From positions 186,001 through 250,000 of the forward strand of contig NZ_MSRC01000006.1 in the NCBI RefSeq assembly GCF_010093085.1: a stretch of 64,000 bases of DNA, written 5' to 3'. The position numbers were made by a program, and so were the translations under genes. Below, in pieces: positions 16,199-25,273 of the stretch; the first letter of the stretch is position 1, and every line of letters starts with the position of its first letter. This stretch comes from Bacillus sp. SKDU12. Its GTDB lineage: Bacteria > Bacillota > Bacilli > Bacillales > Bacillaceae. The notes beneath the pieces are model-generated. The model saw nothing but the letters and a program-made list of their open reading frames with translations. It did not search any database and was not told the origin of the DNA.

Positions 16199-18220
16199 TT
16201 ACGCAATCGAAGGTTTCTGTCCCTTTTGCAGCTCATACATTTGATAATATTGGCCTTTGATCGCCATTAAGTCTTCATGGTTTCCCTTCTCAACAATTTC
16301 TCCTTTATCTAGGACCAAAATATGGTCCGCATTTCTGATCGTTGAAAGCCGGTGAGCGATGACGAAGGTGGTGCGTCCTTGTTTAACGATATCAAGCGCC
16401 TTTTGAATCACAGCCTCTGTCTCTGTATCAATATGCGCCGTTGCTTCATCCAAAATCAAAATTGCGGGATCAAATGCCAAGGCTCTTGCGAAAGAAATTA
16501 ATTGCCGCTCTCCAGATGACAGGGTACTGCCTTTTTCAACAACAGGTTCATGGATGCCTTTCGGAAGCTTTTTCAAAAGCGCTTCGGCACCGACTTGACG
16601 CAGTGCTTTTGTCACGTCTTCTTCGTCCAATCTTTCATCATCAAGGCTTACGTTAGATCCGATTGTGCCCGAGAATAGATACGGGTCCTGAAGCACAATA
16701 CCCATATGGGATCTGAGTTCCTGTCTTGACATGTTGTAAATGCTTTTTCCATCAATTAGAATATCTCCTTTTTGCGCATCATAAAAGCGAAACAGGAGAT
16801 TCAAAATCGAGCTTTTTCCTGATCCGGTATGACCGACGAGCGCTACGGTTTCACCTTTTTGCGCAGTAAAGGAAATATGTTTTAATACCTCTTCTCCTTC
16901 TTGATAGGCAAATGACACATCTCGAAATTCAACCCGTCCCAGTGCGCGCTCCTTCGCCGGTTCACCCGCTTCTTCTGTATTCTTTTCTCCAAGCAATTCA
17001 AAAACACGCCCCGCAGAAACCCGCGCCAGCTCCAGCTTTGAAAACTGATTAACGATGCCTGTAATCGGCTGAAATAACCTGTTTAAATAATCGACAAACG
17101 CATACAGCACACCGACGGAAACAATCCCGGCCGCATTCAGACTTGCACCGCCAAAATGCCAGATCAGACTGACAAACGCAAGGTTCCGGATGACATTGAC
17201 AAGATTATGGGACATTAAGGAGTTTAAATTCAGCATCCTGTTTTTAAAATAAAAATGAGACTCATTTAATTCCTCAAATTCTCTCATCGTCTCTTTTTGA
17301 TGGCGGAACGCCTGTATAATCGGCATGCCTTGAATGGACTCGTTCATTTTTGCGTTAATATCACTGTTGATGGAACGGATTTTTTGATTGTAATAAGACG
17401 CGTATTTTCGATAGATGACCGACCATAGCCAGATAATCGGAACAATTGCCAGACACACAAATGCAAGCTTAACATCCAGCAGAAACAAGGCCGTGAATAT
17501 TCCGATCATATAGATTCCGCTTGTCACAAATGTTGACAGCACTGTCACATATAAATCCCTGATGGCCTCCGTATCATTGGTAATCCGGGCAACTACTTTG
17601 CCGGCCGGGAGGTTGTCAAAATAGCGAATCGGCATTTTTTGTATGTGCGAAAACACGTCCTGCCTCATCTTTTGAATAATTCGATTGGCGCTCATTTGCA
17701 GCAAATAATGCTGTCCGTATTGAAAGAACACAGAAAAGATAAGCAAGCCCCCATACAGGAAGATGAGAAACATCATACCCTTTATTTCCGGCTGATAGAA
17801 CCGGAAGAGCTCCTCTTTTGTCAGCTTTTCAGCAGCATATGTCTGGCTCTTGTCACCATTTGTGATCGTCAGCTTTCCGTCAGAAACTGTTCTGTTCCCA
17901 TCAAAGCTGACAGCCTGATCAACAAAATAGAATGCCATTCCCACTTGATAAACATGCGCTTCTTTTTCTTGAGATACAGGCCCCTGTATACGATCTTCTC
18001 TAACATAAGAAGTGCCGTGAAACTGAACGGCGTTTTTATCGTTTTTCGCAGCTTCATACCATGTTTTCTCAATACCGAGGATATGGTCATCAATCATTTT
18101 CTTGCCGATAAACGGCCCTGTCAGTTCTGCCCCGACGGCGACCGCAAGCAATAGAACGGCAGTGATCAGCAATTTTCGATATAGGAGTGCATATCTCCAT
18201 AACGTTTTTCCTGTTTTCAT
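16199..18220 (-). CDS. bmrD: BmrD (YheH), heterodimeric multidrug ABC exporter subunit
   Basis: A 673-residue ABC exporter half: six membrane helices, then an ATPase domain from about residue 430. Walker A GHTGSGKSS is near 465, the signature LSSGERQ near 568 and Walker B LILDEATAHID near 590, with the catalytic Glu intact. An extracellular insertion of about 90 residues lies between helices 1 and 2 (residues 40-140), as in BmrD. It works with BmrC, exporting drugs such as doxorubicin and mitoxantrone in B. subtilis. Its start overlaps the bmrC stop by 4 bp (ATGA). Confidence 0.93.
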   Translation of the reverse strand: MKTGKTLWRYALLYRKLLITAVLLLAVAVGAELTGPFIGKKMIDDHILGIEKTWYEAAKNDKNAVQFHGTSYVREDRIQGPVSQEKEAHVYQVGMAFYFVDQAVSFDGNRTVSDGKLTITNGDKSQTYAAEKLTKEELFRFYQPEIKGMMFLIFLYGGLLIFSVFFQYGQHYLLQMSANRIIQKMRQDVFSHIQKMPIRYFDNLPAGKVVARITNDTEAIRDLYVTVLSTFVTSGIYMIGIFTALFLLDVKLAFVCLAIVPIIWLWSVIYRKYASYYNQKIRSINSDINAKMNESIQGMPIIQAFRHQKETMREFEELNESHFYFKNRMLNLNSLMSHNLVNVIRNLAFVSLIWHFGGASLNAAGIVSVGVLYAFVDYLNRLFQPITGIVNQFSKLELARVSAGRVFELLGEKNTEEAGEPAKERALGRVEFRDVSFAYQEGEEVLKHISFTAQKGETVALVGHTGSGKSSILNLLFRFYDAQKGDILIDGKSIYNMSRQELRSHMGIVLQDPYLFSGTIGSNVSLDDERLDEEDVTKALRQVGAEALLKKLPKGIHEPVVEKGSTLSSGERQLISFARALAFDPAILILDEATAHIDTETEAVIQKALDIVKQGRTTFVIAHRLSTIRNADHILVLDKGEIVEKGNHEDLMAIKGQYYQMYELQKGQKPSIA

Positions 18221-19974
18221 GCCCCCGCTCCCCCTTCTTCCGCAGTGAACAGCTGTTGTCTTTCATATTGCTTTCGGTACCACCCGTTATTGGCCATTAG
18301 CTCTTGATGTGTGCCTCTCTCAGAAATCTCTCCTCCATCCATCACAAGGATCAGGTCGGCATGCTCTACCGCTGATAGACGGTGCGTCAAAATAAATGTT
18401 GTTTTTCCTTTACGGTTTTCTCTAATGTTCCGGATGATGGCCGCCTCTGTTTTGGCATCGACGGCAGAAAGCGAGTCATCCAGGATCAAAATGTCCGGAT
18501 TCGCCATGAGCGCTCTCGCAATCGAAATTCTTTGTTTTTGCCCGCCGGACAGTGCCACGCCTTTTTCACCGACCATCGTCTCCAGACCGGCTGGGAGCAT
18601 GTGCAAGTCTTTTTCAAAATGGGCTTCGGCAATAGCTTTCTGGACCTCTTCATCACTTGCACCCTGTTTTCCGTATAAAATATTTTCTTTTACAGTCCTT
18701 GAAAACAGCAAATGATCCTGCGGCACATATCCGATCCACCCGCGGAGCCGGTCAAGAGGGATTTGCTCAATCGGCACGCCTGAAAGTGTGATGCTTCCTT
18801 CACCAGCAGGATATTGGCGCAAAAGCTGCTTAATAATTGTCGTTTTTCCGCTTCCGGTTTTACCGGCAATACCGACAGTCTGCCCTTGTCGCACCGCAAA
18901 CGAAACATCTTGAATATTGCCGCTTGTCGAGCTTGGATATGTAAAGCTGACATGGCTGAAAATGATATCTCCAGGCCCTTTCAGTTCAGCGGGCTGCTTC
19001 GGATCTTTGACGTCCGGCTCGTAAGAAAGAGTTTCATTTACCCGGTCTAATGATGCATTGCCGCGCTGCATCACATTAATGAGTTCGCCTATAGCAAACA
19101 TCGGCCAAATCATCATGCCGAGATAAACGTTAAAGGACACAAGCTCGCCCAGCGTCAGATCATTTCGGAACACAAGAAACGCTCCGTAACCGAGTCCGAT
19201 CAGATAGCTGGCGCCGACAAGCAGCTTCACCGTTGGCTCAAACAGTGAATCAATAAACGCCACTTTCATATTTTTCTGATACACATCGGCGGTCATATTA
19301 TGAAACCTGTGGACATCATTTGTTTCCTGGACATACGCGCGAATCACCCGCACGCCTGAAACGGATTCCAGCACTTTGTCATTCAGCGCCCCGAACGCAT
19401 TTTGAGCCTCCGTAAACCGCTCGTGAATTTTACTTCCGTATAGACTGATGGCAATCGCCATAATAGGAAGCGGGATAATAGCGGCTAAGGTCAGCTTCCA
19501 GCTGATCAGAAACCCCATCGTCAAAAAAATCGTCAGCATGTACATCGTAGAGTCGACTAATGTTAAGATGCCAAACCCCGTCGTTAAACTAACAGCCTGA
19601 AGATCATTCGTCCCTCGTGCCATTAAATCTCCTGTCCGGTTTTTTTCATAAAACGGCGGTGACATGGCCAGCAGGTGTCCCATTAGTTTCGTACGAAGGA
19701 TTTTCTCCATCAGATTCGCTCCGCCGAACAGCTGGTGCATCCAAAAATAAGACATGATATACACGACAGCCGTCAGCACAAAAAAGATACCGATATAAAA
19801 TAGCATCCCTTCCGCAGTAAACGTCCCCGATTTCATATCATCTATGGCATTCCCCAAGAGCTTAGGCGGAAACATTTCAATGATATTGACTCCCAATAAA
19901 AGCACAATCGCAATTGTATAGCGCAGCCAGTATGCTTTAAAAAACCAGCCTAGCTTTTTCAATACTGAAAACAT
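18217..19974 (-). CDS. bmrC: BmrC (YheI), heterodimeric multidrug ABC exporter subunit
   Basis: A 585-residue ABC exporter half with six helices and an ATPase domain. Walker A GKTGSGKTT is near residue 375, the signature LSGGQKQR near 475 and Walker B ILILDDSLSAVD near 500. The residue after the Walker B Asp is Asp, not Glu, so this site is degenerate, as is known for BmrC; BmrD supplies the intact Glu. The ATG at 19974 follows GGAGATGGGG. It is transcribed from the promoter at 20313-20341 through the bmrB attenuator. Confidence 0.93.
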   Translation of the reverse strand: MFSVLKKLGWFFKAYWLRYTIAIVLLLGVNIIEMFPPKLLGNAIDDMKSGTFTAEGMLFYIGIFFVLTAVVYIMSYFWMHQLFGGANLMEKILRTKLMGHLLAMSPPFYEKNRTGDLMARGTNDLQAVSLTTGFGILTLVDSTMYMLTIFLTMGFLISWKLTLAAIIPLPIMAIAISLYGSKIHERFTEAQNAFGALNDKVLESVSGVRVIRAYVQETNDVHRFHNMTADVYQKNMKVAFIDSLFEPTVKLLVGASYLIGLGYGAFLVFRNDLTLGELVSFNVYLGMMIWPMFAIGELINVMQRGNASLDRVNETLSYEPDVKDPKQPAELKGPGDIIFSHVSFTYPSSTSGNIQDVSFAVRQGQTVGIAGKTGSGKTTIIKQLLRQYPAGEGSITLSGVPIEQIPLDRLRGWIGYVPQDHLLFSRTVKENILYGKQGASDEEVQKAIAEAHFEKDLHMLPAGLETMVGEKGVALSGGQKQRISIARALMANPDILILDDSLSAVDAKTEAAIIRNIRENRKGKTTFILTHRLSAVEHADLILVMDGGEISERGTHQELMANNGWYRKQYERQQLFTAEEGGAGA

Positions 19975-20100
19975 CAATCCCCATCTCCTTTATCTCCATC
20001 AGCCGCCTTCTATTTTTCCCTTGCAGCTTTTTTCATTTCGTTTTGCACGAGCTGTCCTTGCCCCTGTATTTGTCTTCACATCCCATACACCTGTCTTTCT

Positions 20101-20280
20101 TTACATTTTGTATATAAAAAAGACACGAAGCGTCAGCTCCATGCCTTTTGTAACAGATATGTATGCACAGCGCTTTTCAAGCGCAGCTAAAGTTAAAAAA
20201 CGTTCAATCAAACAGAACATAGGGTTTGCCGCGCCAATATGAAACTGTTTGATAAACACACAAATTCCTTGGCATAGCAA
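20101..20280 (-). CDS. bmrB: BmrB (YheJ)-like leader peptide frame of the bmrCD attenuator
   Basis: In B. subtilis bmrB is a leader of about 54 codons whose translation controls a terminator ahead of bmrCD. The long frame here ends at 20101, and its last 16 codons encode the terminator hairpin, as expected. But the best ribosome site (GGAGGG, 20287-20282) fits the ATG at 20275, which is in another frame and stops after 23 codons at 20204. The long frame needs the TTG at 20280, only 2 nt from the site, or the internal ATG at 20220. The start is therefore unresolved. Confidence 0.5.
   Translation of the reverse strand: MLCQGICVFIKQFHIGAANPMFCLIERFLTLAALEKRCAYISVTKGMELTLRVFFIYKM
20116..20149 (-). 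terminator. Attenuator terminator of bmrBCD
   Basis: On the minus strand AAAAGGCATGGA (20149-20138) can pair with TTCGTGTCTTTT (20129-20118), 12 bp with three G-U pairs, followed by TT. It overlaps the 3' end of the long leader frame, so a translating ribosome would affect its folding. Confidence 0.55.
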
Positions 20281-20312
20281 ACCCTCCTTCCAGTTACATT
20301 TCATCTTTTTTT

Positions 20313-20341
20313 ATCATATAAACAAATCCTTTTTTTGTCAA
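20313..20341 (-). promoter_or_regulatory. Sigma-A promoter of bmrBCD
   Basis: TTGACA (20341-20336), 17 nt, TATGAT (20318-20313): a near-perfect promoter. AbrB repression is known for this operon but cannot be read here. Confidence 0.8.
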
Positions 20342-20361
20342 TCATTACTTGAATAGGAAAA

Positions 20362-20387
20362 GGTTAATTATACACGAATGCGGGTAT
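20362..20387 (+). promoter_or_regulatory. Sigma-B promoter of nhaX
   Basis: GGTTAA at 20362-20367, a 14-nt spacer and GGGTAT at 20382-20387 fit the sigma-B pattern (GTTTAA, GGGWAW). nhaX is a known general-stress gene. It lies back to back with the bmrBCD promoter. Confidence 0.75.
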
Positions 20388-20421
20388 TGTGTTGTAAGAC
20401 GCTTTTGAAAGGGTGAGAATG

Positions 20422-20922
20422 ATGTTTCATGCTGACCGTATCATCGTTGCGTTTGACGGAAGTGAAAATAGCAAAAAAGCGCTGCAGACAGCTATCGATC
20501 TTGCTAAGACCGTAAATGCTGATATTACCGTCGCCCATTCACATGATAGGAAGGACAATCAGACCATCATCGACCCTCCGAGACCCGCAGCAGGGGCAAC
20601 CTATATTGGCGGAGGCGTGACAAGTATTCCTGATCCGCTTGTATCAGATGTCGCACCCCCTGAGCCAATGATCTATGAAGACCGTACAGAAGAAATCATC
20701 GCAGAAGCCCGAATGATGCTGAATGACCAGCAGACAGATGGAGATATTGATATATTAGAAGGCGATCCGGCTGAATCAATTATCGAGCATGCAAACCGCA
20801 TTTCTGCCGATATGATCGTAACCGGAAGCAGAGACCAGAACAAGCTGAAAAAGCTGATATTCGGGAGTGTAAGCGAAAAGCTTTCATCGAAATCAGATAT
20901 ACCCGTATTGATTGTAAAGTGA
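20422..20922 (+). CDS. nhaX: NhaX, universal stress protein family
   Basis: A 166-residue UspA-fold protein. The N-terminal strand IIVAFDGSENSKKAL starts at residue 7, and the nucleotide-binding end GSRDQNKLKKLIFGSVSEKL near 137 has the family G-2x-G-9x-G-S pattern in modified form. An acidic, Pro-rich loop of about 45 residues (40-85) is inserted. It precedes nhaC in the same direction but has its own sigma-B promoter and terminator. Start chosen as the second of two adjacent ATGs, after AAAGGGTG. Confidence 0.88.
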   Translation: MFHADRIIVAFDGSENSKKALQTAIDLAKTVNADITVAHSHDRKDNQTIIDPPRPAAGATYIGGGVTSIPDPLVSDVAPPEPMIYEDRTEEIIAEARMMLNDQQTDGDIDILEGDPAESIIEHANRISADMIVTGSRDQNKLKKLIFGSVSEKLSSKSDIPVLIVK

Positions 20923-20945
20923 GCACGCTTTGTGCTCGCTTTTTT
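20921..20945 (+). terminator. Terminator of nhaX
   Basis: GAGCAC/GTGCTC stem around GCTTT, then GCTTTTTT. It overlaps the nhaX stop. Confidence 0.75.
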
Positions 20946-20992
20946 AAATTCATAATTGTGAAAAAACAAAGATTTTCATTTTTTTCTGTTAT

Positions 20993-21024
20993 AATGCTTT
21001 CGTGCCCAAAAGCACAAAAGCATT
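20993..21024 (+). promoter_or_regulatory. Interrupted dyad overlapping the nhaC -10 box
   Basis: AATGCTTT-C-GTGC and GCAC-A-AAAGCATT are complementary arms around 6 nt. The left arm overlaps TATAAT (20990-20995). No T-run follows, so it is not a terminator. It may be an operator controlling nhaC. Confidence 0.4.
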
Positions 21025-21048
21025 AAAGAACAACGATGGGGTGTTATT

Positions 21049-22410
21049 TTGGATTCTCAAAAACAGCTGACGTTTCCGTTAGCCGTCGGTTTATTTATAT
21101 TCATGTTAGGCATCATTATTTCTTGCTTATTTTTTCTTCATACAGAACCGCATATCCCGCTGTTTCTATGTGTTGTTATGCTTTCGGCAACCGGTTTATG
21201 GTTCGGTTTTTCTTGGGATAAACTAGAAAAAGGGATTGTAGAGGGAATCAAAAACGGCGTACAGCCGATTATCGTTCTGGCGCTTATCGGTATTTTAATC
21301 GGCGCTTGGATGTACAGCGGCGCAATACCGTCCGTAACAGTTTATGTTCTGTCCTTTATTGAACCAAGTCACCTTCTTTTGACTGCTTTGTTTTCATGCA
21401 TGATCATCAGCACGCTTGTCGGCTCAAGCTTGACAACAGTGAGCACAATTGGGGTTGCGCTGATCGGCGTTGCGAGCGCGGCTGGTGTTCCTCTTGAATG
21501 GACGGCAGGCGCGGTCATCTGCGGCGCGTGCTTTGGCGATAAAATGTCTCCAATGTCGGACACAACCAATTTCGCCGCCGGCATAGGCGGCATACCAATC
21601 TTTGAACATATTCGCCATATGATGGGTACTACTATTCCAGCTTTACTTATCACTGTCGTTCTGTTTTACTTTCTCGGTTTATCTGTGTCAGCGGACACTG
21701 CTTCGACAGATAATATTCAACAGGTCATAAAAGGCATCAAGGATGCCGCTAACGTAACACCGTGGGCGCTTCTCTCACCATTATTAGTCGTTTTAATGGC
21801 GGTTAAGCGTGTGCCCGTCATTCCTGTTCTGTCCGCCGGAATTATTTCCGCGGGAATATTGACTGCTATGTTTATACCTGGCAGCAGCCTGCAAGGGTTC
21901 ATGACAGCTTTGCAAAATGGCACAGCGTTTGAAACTGATAATGAGGCCGCCGCTAAAATTATTAACAGAGGCGGACTGCAATCCATGATGGGTTCAGTTT
22001 CGCTTATTATGATTGCTTTTGCACTCGGGGGGCTGATGGAGAAAATCGGATTAATTTCCGCGCTGTTGGAGGGTGTCATGAAAGGCATCCGCTCAAAAGG
22101 GCAGCTGATTGCCGCAACGGTCTGTTCAAGTATCGGCATCAACCTGGCAACCGGTGAACAGTATCTATCAATCTTAATACCGGGACAATCTTTTAAAACG
22201 TTATATGACAAACAAAACATCCCGCGGAAATTTCTTTCCAGATCCTTAGAGGACGGTGGGACATTGATGAATCCGTTGATCCCTTGGGGCGTATGCGGCG
22301 CTTTTATGGCAAGCACACTAGGTGTTCCCGTCATAAACTATATCCCTTTTACATTCTTCCTCTATATATCGCCGTTGCTCTCCATTTTGGTTGGATTTTT
22401 GAAAAAATAA
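21049..22410 (+). CDS. nhaC: NhaC Na+/H+ antiporter
   Basis: A 453-residue NhaC-family transporter with about 11 membrane helices. The family core GACFGDKMSPMSDTTNFAAG is near residue 160, and a second acidic segment SIGINLATGEQYLSI is near 362. It exchanges Na+ for H+ across the cell membrane; NhaC relatives also include malate/lactate exchangers, so the exact substrate is inferred. Start is TTG at 21049 after GGGGTG. A dyad overlapping the promoter may regulate it. Confidence 0.88.
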   Translation: MDSQKQLTFPLAVGLFIFMLGIIISCLFFLHTEPHIPLFLCVVMLSATGLWFGFSWDKLEKGIVEGIKNGVQPIIVLALIGILIGAWMYSGAIPSVTVYVLSFIEPSHLLLTALFSCMIISTLVGSSLTTVSTIGVALIGVASAAGVPLEWTAGAVICGACFGDKMSPMSDTTNFAAGIGGIPIFEHIRHMMGTTIPALLITVVLFYFLGLSVSADTASTDNIQQVIKGIKDAANVTPWALLSPLLVVLMAVKRVPVIPVLSAGIISAGILTAMFIPGSSLQGFMTALQNGTAFETDNEAAAKIINRGGLQSMMGSVSLIMIAFALGGLMEKIGLISALLEGVMKGIRSKGQLIAATVCSSIGINLATGEQYLSILIPGQSFKTLYDKQNIPRKFLSRSLEDGGTLMNPLIPWGVCGAFMASTLGVPVINYIPFTFFLYISPLLSILVGFLKK

Positions 22411-22443
22411 AAAGAGCTCCGCTTGCAAAGCGGACTCTTTTTT
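22408..22443. terminator. Bidirectional terminator nhaC/dat
   Basis: AAAGAG-c-TCCGCTT and complementary arm, with A and T runs on both sides. Confidence 0.8.
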
Positions 22444-22448
22444 ATACT

Positions 22449-23300
22449 TTATTTTGAAATGCTTTCTGCCTGCTGAATGCTTTCTTGAAAAGCAGACTGA
22501 AGCTGTTTGGTCACCGGTCCGGGCTCGCCGCTTCCTACTGATTCCCCATCGAGCGTCACGACCGGAATAATTTCTGCCGTTGTTGACGAAATAAAGATCT
22601 CTTCCGCCTGTCTCAGTTCTTCCTCACTGACAGGCTTTTCTACGAGCTCAATCCCGTTCTTTTTCATCAGTCCTAAAATATTCATCCGTGTTATCCCATT
22701 GAGAATGAGACGATTAGCCGGATGCGTTCGCACCATTCCATTGATAACGGCATAAACGTTAGAGGATGTACCTTCTGTAACAGTACCGTCTCTTAGTAAA
22801 ATCGTTTCAAATGCTCCTGCTTCATACGCTTTTTGCTTGGCCATCACATTATACAGTAAATTCAGACTTTTAATGTCGCACCTCAGCCAGCGGAGATCCT
22901 CATCTGTAATCGCTGCCACTCCATACGCCTGCTCTTGCTCCGGTTTTTTCACAGTAAATGTGTAAGCAGTAGTCTGCGGCTTAAGTCCGCTTTCATACTG
23001 GTGTTTTCGCGGCGCTGCACCTCTTGTTGTCTGAATGTATACCGCTCCTTCATTGACCGCATTCTCCTGTACAAGCTTTTGCAGGTCACACTCCAAATCT
23101 TCCGCACTGAATGGCAGTGCTATTCCAATTTCAGCCGCACTTCTGAAAAAACGCTCCGCATGCTCTCGCAAGCCGAACAATACCCCTTTGTACACTCTGA
23201 TAACCTCATAGATACCGTCACCAAACTGATAACCGCGATCTTCCAAATCGATCGAAGCTTCGCTGCGTTCAATCAGCCGGCCATTGACTAAAACCTTCAT
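22449..23300 (-). CDS. dat: D-alanine aminotransferase
   Basis: A 283-residue fold-type IV PLP enzyme that interconverts D-alanine and D-glutamate with 2-oxo acids, supplying D-amino acids for the wall. The start [21 protein letters not shown], the PLP lysine in [11 protein letters not shown] near residue 145, [12 protein letters not shown] near 177 and the C-terminal [11 protein letters not shown] are all typical. The ATG at 23300 follows GGGAGG by 6 nt; an in-frame ATG 75 nt upstream has no ribosome site. Confidence 0.93.
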   Translation of the reverse strand: MKVLVNGRLIERSEASIDLEDRGYQFGDGIYEVIRVYKGVLFGLREHAERFFRSAAEIGIALPFSAEDLECDLQKLVQENAVNEGAVYIQTTRGAAPRKHQYESGLKPQTTAYTFTVKKPEQEQAYGVAAITDEDLRWLRCDIKSLNLLYNVMAKQKAYEAGAFETILLRDGTVTEGTSSNVYAVINGMVRTHPANRLILNGITRMNILGLMKKNGIELVEKPVSEEELRQAEEIFISSTTAEIIPVVTLDGESVGSGEPGPVTKQLQSAFQESIQQAESISK

Positions 23301-23580
23301 AATAGCCCTCCCTTTTCGAGATTCCCAGATGTTTTTCTGGCTGTCATTGTCATTTATTCTACCATATTGGACCAATTGAAAAACAGAAAGATCAAGAGTT
23401 CTATAGCTAAGGAGATTATTTTTTCCTTAAAATCTGATATTTCGACAATTTTCTATGTTCTTTCCAGTTTTATTCCTGTATACTTGACTGGTAATACATA
23501 GGTTGTAAACATATGGCATCTTGATAAGCTGCCTGCTGTACAGCGGTATGTAGAGATTTTATGCCAATGGAGAGATTGTT

Positions 23581-24429
23581 ATGCGACAAACGAGAGGAGA
23601 CGCTTCTCCTTCTGCAGTTTCGCTTGCTTTTAAATTTGCAAGTTTAGCAGCTTTATGTGTGCTGCTTTTGCTTATGGTGATATTGGGTTATTCCAACAGC
23701 TCATCGAAAGCAAAGGAAGTCACTGTCACTACAAACGGCCAGCTTCGTGACGAGAAGGAAAGCCTTGAACTGAAAAACGACTCCCCTGAACTTTTGATTA
23801 AACATTTCCAGACAAAGCAGAAGATGGGGAATAAGACGGTTTACTTAACCTTCGATGACGGCCCGTCAGCCTATACAAACCGCTTGCTCGACACGCTGAA
23901 AAGCGCTAATGTAAAAGCGACATTTTTTATGCTGTCACCTCGGATGAACGAATATAAACAAGCGGTGAAAAGGGCAGAAAAAGAAGGCCACGCACTCGGT
24001 TTACACGGCGTCAGCCACAATAACAAATTGTTCTATCAAACACCGACATCTCCGTTAAAAGAAATGCGGGAGGCGCGTGACACACTGCAAGACATCACGG
24101 GATATAAAACCGATCTTGTCAGAACGCCATACGGAAGCAAGCCGTCACTGACCGCCTCACAAATTCACAATCTTGAAAATGACGGTTTTATGTACTGGGA
24201 TTGGACGATTGACAGCATGGACTGGAAATACCGGAATTCAAAATATGTGACGGAAGTTTTACAACAGCTTGAGAATATGGAAAACAGTCATTCAAGCAGA
24301 CCTTATGTCATTCTCATGCATGATCTTCCCGCTACTGTAAACGCACTACCGGTATTAATCAATAAACTAAAAGAAAAAGGCTATTCCTTCGGAGAATTAG
24401 AGGACACCATGGTTCCTGTTCATGAATAA
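23581..24429 (+). CDS. yheN: YheN, membrane-anchored polysaccharide deacetylase
   Basis: A 282-residue NodB-type deacetylase. A single membrane segment (residues 20-42) anchors it and the catalytic domain faces out. Motif 1 LTFDDGPSAYT is near 95, motif 2 HGVSHNN near 142, motif 3 RTPYGSKPS near 182 and the final IVILMHD-type motif near 242, so the metal-binding Asp-His-His set appears complete. It probably trims acetyl groups from wall polysaccharide; the exact substrate is unknown. Ribosome site GGAGAG upstream. Confidence 0.88.
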   Translation: MRQTRGDASPSAVSLAFKFASLAALCVLLLLMVILGYSNSSSKAKEVTVTTNGQLRDEKESLELKNDSPELLIKHFQTKQKMGNKTVYLTFDDGPSAYTNRLLDTLKSANVKATFFMLSPRMNEYKQAVKRAEKEGHALGLHGVSHNNKLFYQTPTSPLKEMREARDTLQDITGYKTDLVRTPYGSKPSLTASQIHNLENDGFMYWDWTIDSMDWKYRNSKYVTEVLQQLENMENSHSSRPYVILMHDLPATVNALPVLINKLKEKGYSFGELEDTMVPVHE

Positions 24430-24466
24430 AAAATGAGGCCGCCACTATGTGAGCGCCTCATTTTTT
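24428..24466. terminator. Bidirectional terminator yheN/srtN
   Basis: AAAAAATGAGGC pairs with GCCTCATTTTTT across the srtN stop. Confidence 0.85.
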
Positions 24467-25201
24467 TATGCCTAAACGTCGGGCAAACTCTCCAATTTTT
24501 TGATGGATGACCATGTCAAACAAGCTGTCACAATATGTCGGTTCAAGGTTAATGATGACTTTCTTCATGCCGGGAATCCGGCTTGCGTCCTCAGGCACAA
24601 ATCGTGCCGGGGCAACTTCGAGAGATGTGCCGATGACCAATAATAGATCTGCTTGTTCAAGCTTTTCATAAAGAGTGTCAAAGTGCAGGACGGCATCGCC
24701 AAAGAGAACGACATCGGTTTTTAATACCGCTCCGCAAATGGCACCAGCTTGTCCGGCCGCCGTGCACTCCGGCACCTCCTGTTCCAGCAGATGAGGGAGC
24801 TCATAGCGGGCGCCGCATACAGGACAAGCCGCGGTCTGGATAGAGCCATGCAGTTCGTACACATGTCGGCTCCCGGCTTTTTTATGAAGACCGTCAATGT
24901 TTTGCGTAAAAATGTCGACCTGCTTCCCTTGCTTCTCCAGCTCAGTTAAAAGCAGGTGCCCTTCATTCGGCTCAAAGCTCCCGCTCATTTTCATCTGAAA
25001 CAATTGTTTGAATTTAGGCCAAAACAGACGCGGGTGACTTAAAAAGTAATCCAGGCTCATCGCTTCCATTCTTGAAGCATCCTCCGTCCAAATGCCCTCA
25101 TCTGAACGAAAGTCGGGGATCCCTGACTCTGTGCTCATCCCCGCTCCGGTCAGCACGACAATTCGCTGTGCATCATTTAAAATAGTTTTGATTGCTTTCA
25201 A
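24458..25201 (-). CDS. srtN: SrtN, NAD-dependent protein deacylase (sirtuin)
   Basis: A 247-residue Sir2 protein (YhdZ in older naming). NAD-binding motifs GAGMSTESGIPDFRS near residue 20 and TQNIDGLHKKAGS near 98, the catalytic His in YELHGS near 116 and the GTSLEVAPA motif near 188 are present. Zinc cysteines lie at CPVC near 125 and in an ECTAAGQAGAIC segment with unusually wide spacing. It removes acyl groups from lysines. A good AGGAGG ribosome site precedes the ATG. Confidence 0.92.
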   Translation of the reverse strand: MKAIKTILNDAQRIVVLTGAGMSTESGIPDFRSDEGIWTEDASRMEAMSLDYFLSHPRLFWPKFKQLFQMKMSGSFEPNEGHLLLTELEKQGKQVDIFTQNIDGLHKKAGSRHVYELHGSIQTAACPVCGARYELPHLLEQEVPECTAAGQAGAICGAVLKTDVVLFGDAVLHFDTLYEKLEQADLLLVIGTSLEVAPARFVPEDASRIPGMKKVIINLEPTYCDSLFDMVIHQKIGEFARRLGIKK

Positions 25202-25273
25202 GTTAACACCTCCTTTTTTCTCTTATTTTACCACGAAAAAGACTCCGCCTCTGCCAGACGAAGTCTTTCCCTT

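Noticed and set aside
20021..20242. A 73-codon plus-strand frame opposite bmrB
   Set aside because: No ribosome site and it lies opposite the attenuator, whose promoter and terminator read on the other strand.
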